The position numbers were made by a program, and so were the translations under genes. Below, piece after piece: positions 6,168 through 8,461 of a stretch of DNA of 8,461 bases. Source of the DNA: Ruminococcaceae bacterium UBA5391 (lineage in GTDB: Bacteria > Bacillota > Clostridia > Oscillospirales > Acutalibacteraceae). The first letter of the stretch is position 1. Each line of letters starts with the position of its first letter. The DNA lies in contig DHOL01000028.1 of assembly GCA_002410755.1 (NCBI GenBank), positions 1,587-10,047 of the forward strand, written 5' to 3'. A model generated the notes under the pieces. The model did not search any database, was not told the DNA's origin, and worked only from the letters and a program-made list of their open reading frames with translations.

Positions 6168-6809
6168 TTGAGCTACACCGTTTTGCTTTTGCAAATGCTT
6201 GATGCATCACTGATGACGCTGCGCATCTTTTTTGTTACCCTGATTTTTTCGTTGCCGCTTGGCCTCCTTGCTGCCGCAGGACGGATGTCCCGCTTCCGGG
6301 CCATCCGCATACCTGTGAGCATCTATATCCTGCTGATGCGCGGCACACCGTTGATGCTCCAGCTCCTGTTTATTTTCTATGGATTTAAACCGATTTTTGG
6401 CATCCAGTTTAACCGTGTCCCGGCAGCAGAAGTCGCATTTATCCTAAACTACGCCGCATATTTTGCGGAAATTTTCCGCGGCGGCATAGCAGGTGTCCCC
6501 CGTGGGCAGCGTGAGGCCGCAAAAGTGCTCGGCTTTACGCGCGGGCAGACATTTTTCCGCATCCTGCTGCCTCAGGTCATTAAGAGTATTCTTCCGCCAA
6601 TGAGCAATGAATTTATCACGCTGGTCAAAGATACTTCACTTGCAGAAGTCATTGGTGTTGTTGAGCTGTTGAAAGTAACTTCGGATTGGGTTTCCTCTGC
6701 GGTCAGCATGGTGCCGTTTGCAATCGCGGGTGTCTTTTATCTTATTATGAATGCCGTAGTAACGCGTTGCTTTGGCGCAGCCGAAAAACATTACAGTTAT
6801 TATCGCTGA
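6168..6809 (+). CDS. amino-acid ABC transporter permease (HisM/GlnP family)
   Basis: A 213-residue inner-membrane permease of the polar amino-acid uptake type, forming the channel that couples the lipoprotein to the ATPase. It has hydrophobic segments near residues 15-37, 47-76, 85-105 and 180-200, and the EAA loop [21 protein letters not shown] (split: REAAKVLGF at 115-123, then [12 protein letters not shown] at 124-135), which docks to the ATPase. It also shows MRGTPLMLQ at 57-65, typical of the family. The start is TTG 6168 with a strong GAGAGGAG seven bases upstream, 30 bases after the lipoprotein stop. Length is normal. A single permease in the operon implies a homodimer. Confidence 0.93.
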   Translation: MSYTVLLLQMLDASLMTLRIFFVTLIFSLPLGLLAAAGRMSRFRAIRIPVSIYILLMRGTPLMLQLLFIFYGFKPIFGIQFNRVPAAEVAFILNYAAYFAEIFRGGIAGVPRGQREAAKVLGFTRGQTFFRILLPQVIKSILPPMSNEFITLVKDTSLAEVIGVVELLKVTSDWVSSAVSMVPFAIAGVFYLIMNAVVTRCFGAAEKHYSYYR

Positions 6810-6822
6810 GGAGGTGCCGGGT

Positions 6823-7587
6823 ATGCCAATTTTGACCGCAAAGGGGATTCACAAGAGCTTTGGTGGAGAGGAAGTGCTGAAGGGCATTTCACTTTCCGTA
6901 GAAAAAGGCGAGGTGCTGGCGGTTATCGGGCCTTCCGGCTCCGGCAAAAGCACTCTGCTCCGCTGTATTACTCAGCTTGAAACAGTAGACAACGGTGAGA
7001 TTACGGTCTGTGGTGATACGCTTGTCACGACAGGACCGGACGGCAGTGCTTCCTATTCCAGTCGGGCTGTTTGCAGCAGGATTGCGCTGCGCATGGGCCT
7101 TGTATTCCAGAATTTTAACCTTTTCCCTCATTTTTCTGTCCTGCGCAATATCACGGAAGCTCCGGTCTGTGTGCTGGGAAAACCAAAGGGAGAAGCCGAG
7201 GCCAAGGCGCGCAGCCTTCTTGCCAAGATGGACCTTTCCGATAAGGAAAATGCCTATCCCTGCCAGCTTTCCGGCGGCCAGCAGCAGCGTGTTTCCATTG
7301 CGCGGGCACTTGCCATGGACCCGGATATTCTCCTGTTTGATGAGCCTACCAGTGCATTAGACCCCGAACTGACGGGAGAAATCCTGAACGTGATGCGGTC
7401 CCTTGCCTCCGAGCACATGACAATGGTTGTTGTGACGCATGAGATGGCTTTTGCCCGTGATGTTGCCGACCAGGTCATTTTCATGGCAGACGGTTCCATT
7501 GTGGAGCAGGGGACGCCGGAACAGGTCTTTGTTCATGCGCAGAACGAGCGCACAAGGGCATTCTTAGCACGCTTTAATCAACCCTGA
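6823..7587 (+). CDS. amino-acid ABC transporter ATP-binding protein (GlnQ/HisP family)
   Basis: A 254-residue cytoplasmic ATPase that drives the transporter. All key motifs are intact: Walker [10 protein letters not shown] (36-44), Q-loop Gln96 in VFQNFNLFP, signature LSGGQQQ (149-155), Walker B ILLFDEP (169-175) with catalytic Glu174, D-loop SALD (177-180) and switch His206. Compared with a standard GlnQ, the stretch before the Q-loop (about residues 68-88, [17 protein letters not shown] region) looks roughly 10-15 residues longer. The start ATG 6823 has GAGGAGG eight bases upstream, and that binding site overlaps the permease stop (6807-6809), so the two are translationally close. An in-frame ATG at 6772 inside the permease gene was not chosen because it lacks a ribosome binding site. 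It is the last gene of the operon. Confidence 0.95.
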   Translation: MPILTAKGIHKSFGGEEVLKGISLSVEKGEVLAVIGPSGSGKSTLLRCITQLETVDNGEITVCGDTLVTTGPDGSASYSSRAVCSRIALRMGLVFQNFNLFPHFSVLRNITEAPVCVLGKPKGEAEAKARSLLAKMDLSDKENAYPCQLSGGQQQRVSIARALAMDPDILLFDEPTSALDPELTGEILNVMRSLASEHMTMVVVTHEMAFARDVADQVIFMADGSIVEQGTPEQVFVHAQNERTRAFLARFNQP

Positions 7588-7607
7588 CCTTTCTTTTCGT
7601 GGCAGAC

Positions 7608-7649
7608 AAAAAGCAGCCCGGCTGAGCAGCTTCAGCCGGGCTGCTTTTT
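7608..7649. terminator. strong intrinsic terminator closing the ABC transporter operon
   Basis: An 18-base perfect stem (7608-7625 with 7632-7649), GC-rich in its core (GCAGCCCGGCTGA) and flanked by A5 and T5, encloses a six-base loop. It lies 20 bases after the ATPase stop. A and T runs at either side let it act on both strands. Confidence 0.95.
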
Positions 7650-7944
7650 CTAATATCAGCGGGAAAGTGGCTGCGCATGGCTGGCTTGCGGTCTGGCATC
7701 AAAAGCCATGCCTCCCGGAAGAATTATCCGAAACATGCGTTTTGAATTGCTCTGGAAAGAATATGGCCATGGTTAAGATTATCAATAATAACCAAATATT
7801 TACTAAAGAATTATCAACATTATATATTCCATTTTTACATATTGTGGTACACTATAACTATAAAGTTAATTATTTCAATTAAACTTTATATATTATTTTG
7901 CAATATGTTAGGTGGTAAGCTGAATTTAAAAAGGGAAGCAGAGT
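7650..7944. other. non-coding region with inverted repeats and AT-rich promoter-like stretch
   Basis: No convincing gene lies here. At 7675-7682 and 7704-7711 there is an eight-base inverted repeat (GCATGGCT/AGCCATGC, 21-base spacer). A short frame at 7708-7776 (22 codons, starting MPPGRIIRNMRF) has no ribosome binding site and is probably not expressed. From about 7775 the sequence becomes very AT-rich. Several weak promoter pairs can be drawn, such as TTTACT (7799) with TATATT (7823), or TTTACA (7834) with TATAAA (7859), but spacing is 18-19 and none is decisive. This region presumably serves the frame beginning after 7940. Confidence 0.5.
7860..7889. repeat. AT-rich inverted repeat near the last gene
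   Basis: ATAAAGTTAATT (7860-7871) faces AATTAAACTTTAT (7877-7889), pairing throughout except for one bulged base, with a five-base spacer ATTTC. It lies just downstream of the weak promoter-like boxes, so it is either an operator or a leader hairpin. Function unknown. Confidence 0.45.
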
Positions 7945-8427
7945 GTGAGGACACGCATCAGGTAACCCTGCCGTTACGATGTATTCGTCTCCCATTGCCT
8001 TGGCTACGGATGCACAGGCTATCCCACTTCCGTGCCGGGATGGAGATATGTAAAAGCCTTCCTTCCGCAAAAAGATTTCGCTGCATCGACTGACCATCTC
8101 AGTTATTATTACGTCAAAACCGACGAGCTCGAGAAGGTTTACGGAGAAATCTTTGATCGGAATAGAACCTTTCGTGCTGATGCCCAGATGGGAAGAGAGA
8201 CAAAGGAACAATGGATTAGGACGGCTGTCCGTTTTACCGATTATGGCCTTTACAGGAATGGAATTTATCTTTCGCCCGATTTGTATGTTGCGGTTTTTGA
8301 CTGGATTTCGTGGGTACTCCTGGCTCTTGGGCTGTCGGCGGCAGCGGCCGTCCTTGCACATCAGTGGTCTGTTCACCGAAGGCGCTCAGGCAGCGCCGGA
8401 AATGCCGAACCGGATGACGTAAAATAG
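7945..8427 (+). pseudogene. unrecognised protein with C-terminal membrane anchor, 5' part apparently frame-disrupted
   Basis: I do not recognise the family. The frame is open from 7966 to the TAG at 8425-8427. From a GTG at 8032 it reads 131 residues: a polar part (YVKAFLPQKDF, DHLSYYYVKTDELEKVYGEIFD, RFTDYGLYRNGIYLSPDLY), then a transmembrane helix at about residues 88-110 (AVFDWISWVLLALG, then LSAAAAVLA) and a basic HRRR stop-transfer tail, so most of it would face outside if exported. The GTG at 8032 has no ribosome binding site. A better-placed GTG at 7945 (GGGAAG six bases upstream) is in the same frame but meets TAA at 7963. The +1 frame between 7949 and 8050 encodes PAVTMYSSPIALATDAQA, which resembles a signal peptide end. 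A missing and an extra base could thus restore one secreted, anchored protein. Either a decayed gene or sequence errors; a live short gene is also possible. Confidence 0.4.
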
Positions 8428-8461
8428 TTCGCCTTGAAAAGAATATAAAAAATATATAAAA

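Noticed and set aside
7667..7882. Plus-strand frame of 71 codons after the ABC terminator
   Set aside because: It has no ribosome binding site, and its second half is only AT-rich non-coding composition (Asn, Ile, Tyr, Lys).
7879..8376. Long minus-strand reading frame (165 codons) opposite the last gene
   Set aside because: It overlaps the plus-strand frame that has a transmembrane helix and natural composition. Its own product is rich in Lys/Arg/Cys without domains, and it runs into the AT-rich upstream region.

Overview
The window looks like a piece of a Clostridia chromosome, most likely from the Ruminococcaceae/Oscillospirales side. This is inferred from a type III glutamine synthetase, a secreted cohesin-like protein, a lipoprotein-dependent amino-acid ABC transporter, clear sigma-A type promoters, purine-rich ribosome binding sites, TTG starts and many intrinsic terminators. 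I see no tRNA, rRNA, CRISPR array, insertion sequence or phage gene.

Left part (1-1530): the first 372 codons of a glutamine synthetase III gene run leftward off the edge of the window. Its strong promoter is followed almost at once by a 15-bp hairpin and a U-rich tract, which looks like a transcription attenuator. A 411-base AT-rich divergent region separates it from a rightward gene and holds repeated TGCA-centred motifs.

Middle part (1530-5035): this is an envelope-oriented block. Two rightward genes encode a small CrtO-like membrane acyltransferase and a membrane-anchored protein with cohesin-like and cadherin-like beta-sandwich domains. They converge on a leftward two-gene operon that encodes a processive-diacylglycerol-glucosyltransferase-like enzyme (MGDG synthase/UgtP type) and a divergent PlsY-like acyltransferase. 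A hairpin that overlaps both stop codons separates the convergent units. The acyltransferases and the glycosyltransferase suggest glycolipid or membrane-lipid modification. This is inferred from families and position only.

Right-centre part (5036-7649): a divergent promoter region with two adjacent palindromes leads into a three-gene operon for a polar amino-acid ABC transporter (lipoprotein, permease, ATPase), closed by a very strong 18-bp-stem terminator.

Right end (7650-8461): an AT-rich stretch with inverted repeats precedes a reading frame that encodes an unrecognised protein with a C-terminal membrane segment. Its 5' part seems frame-disrupted, so it may be a decayed gene or contain sequence errors. 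The least understood items are the glutamine synthetase leader, the PlsY-like protein that lacks a conserved His, and this last reading frame.
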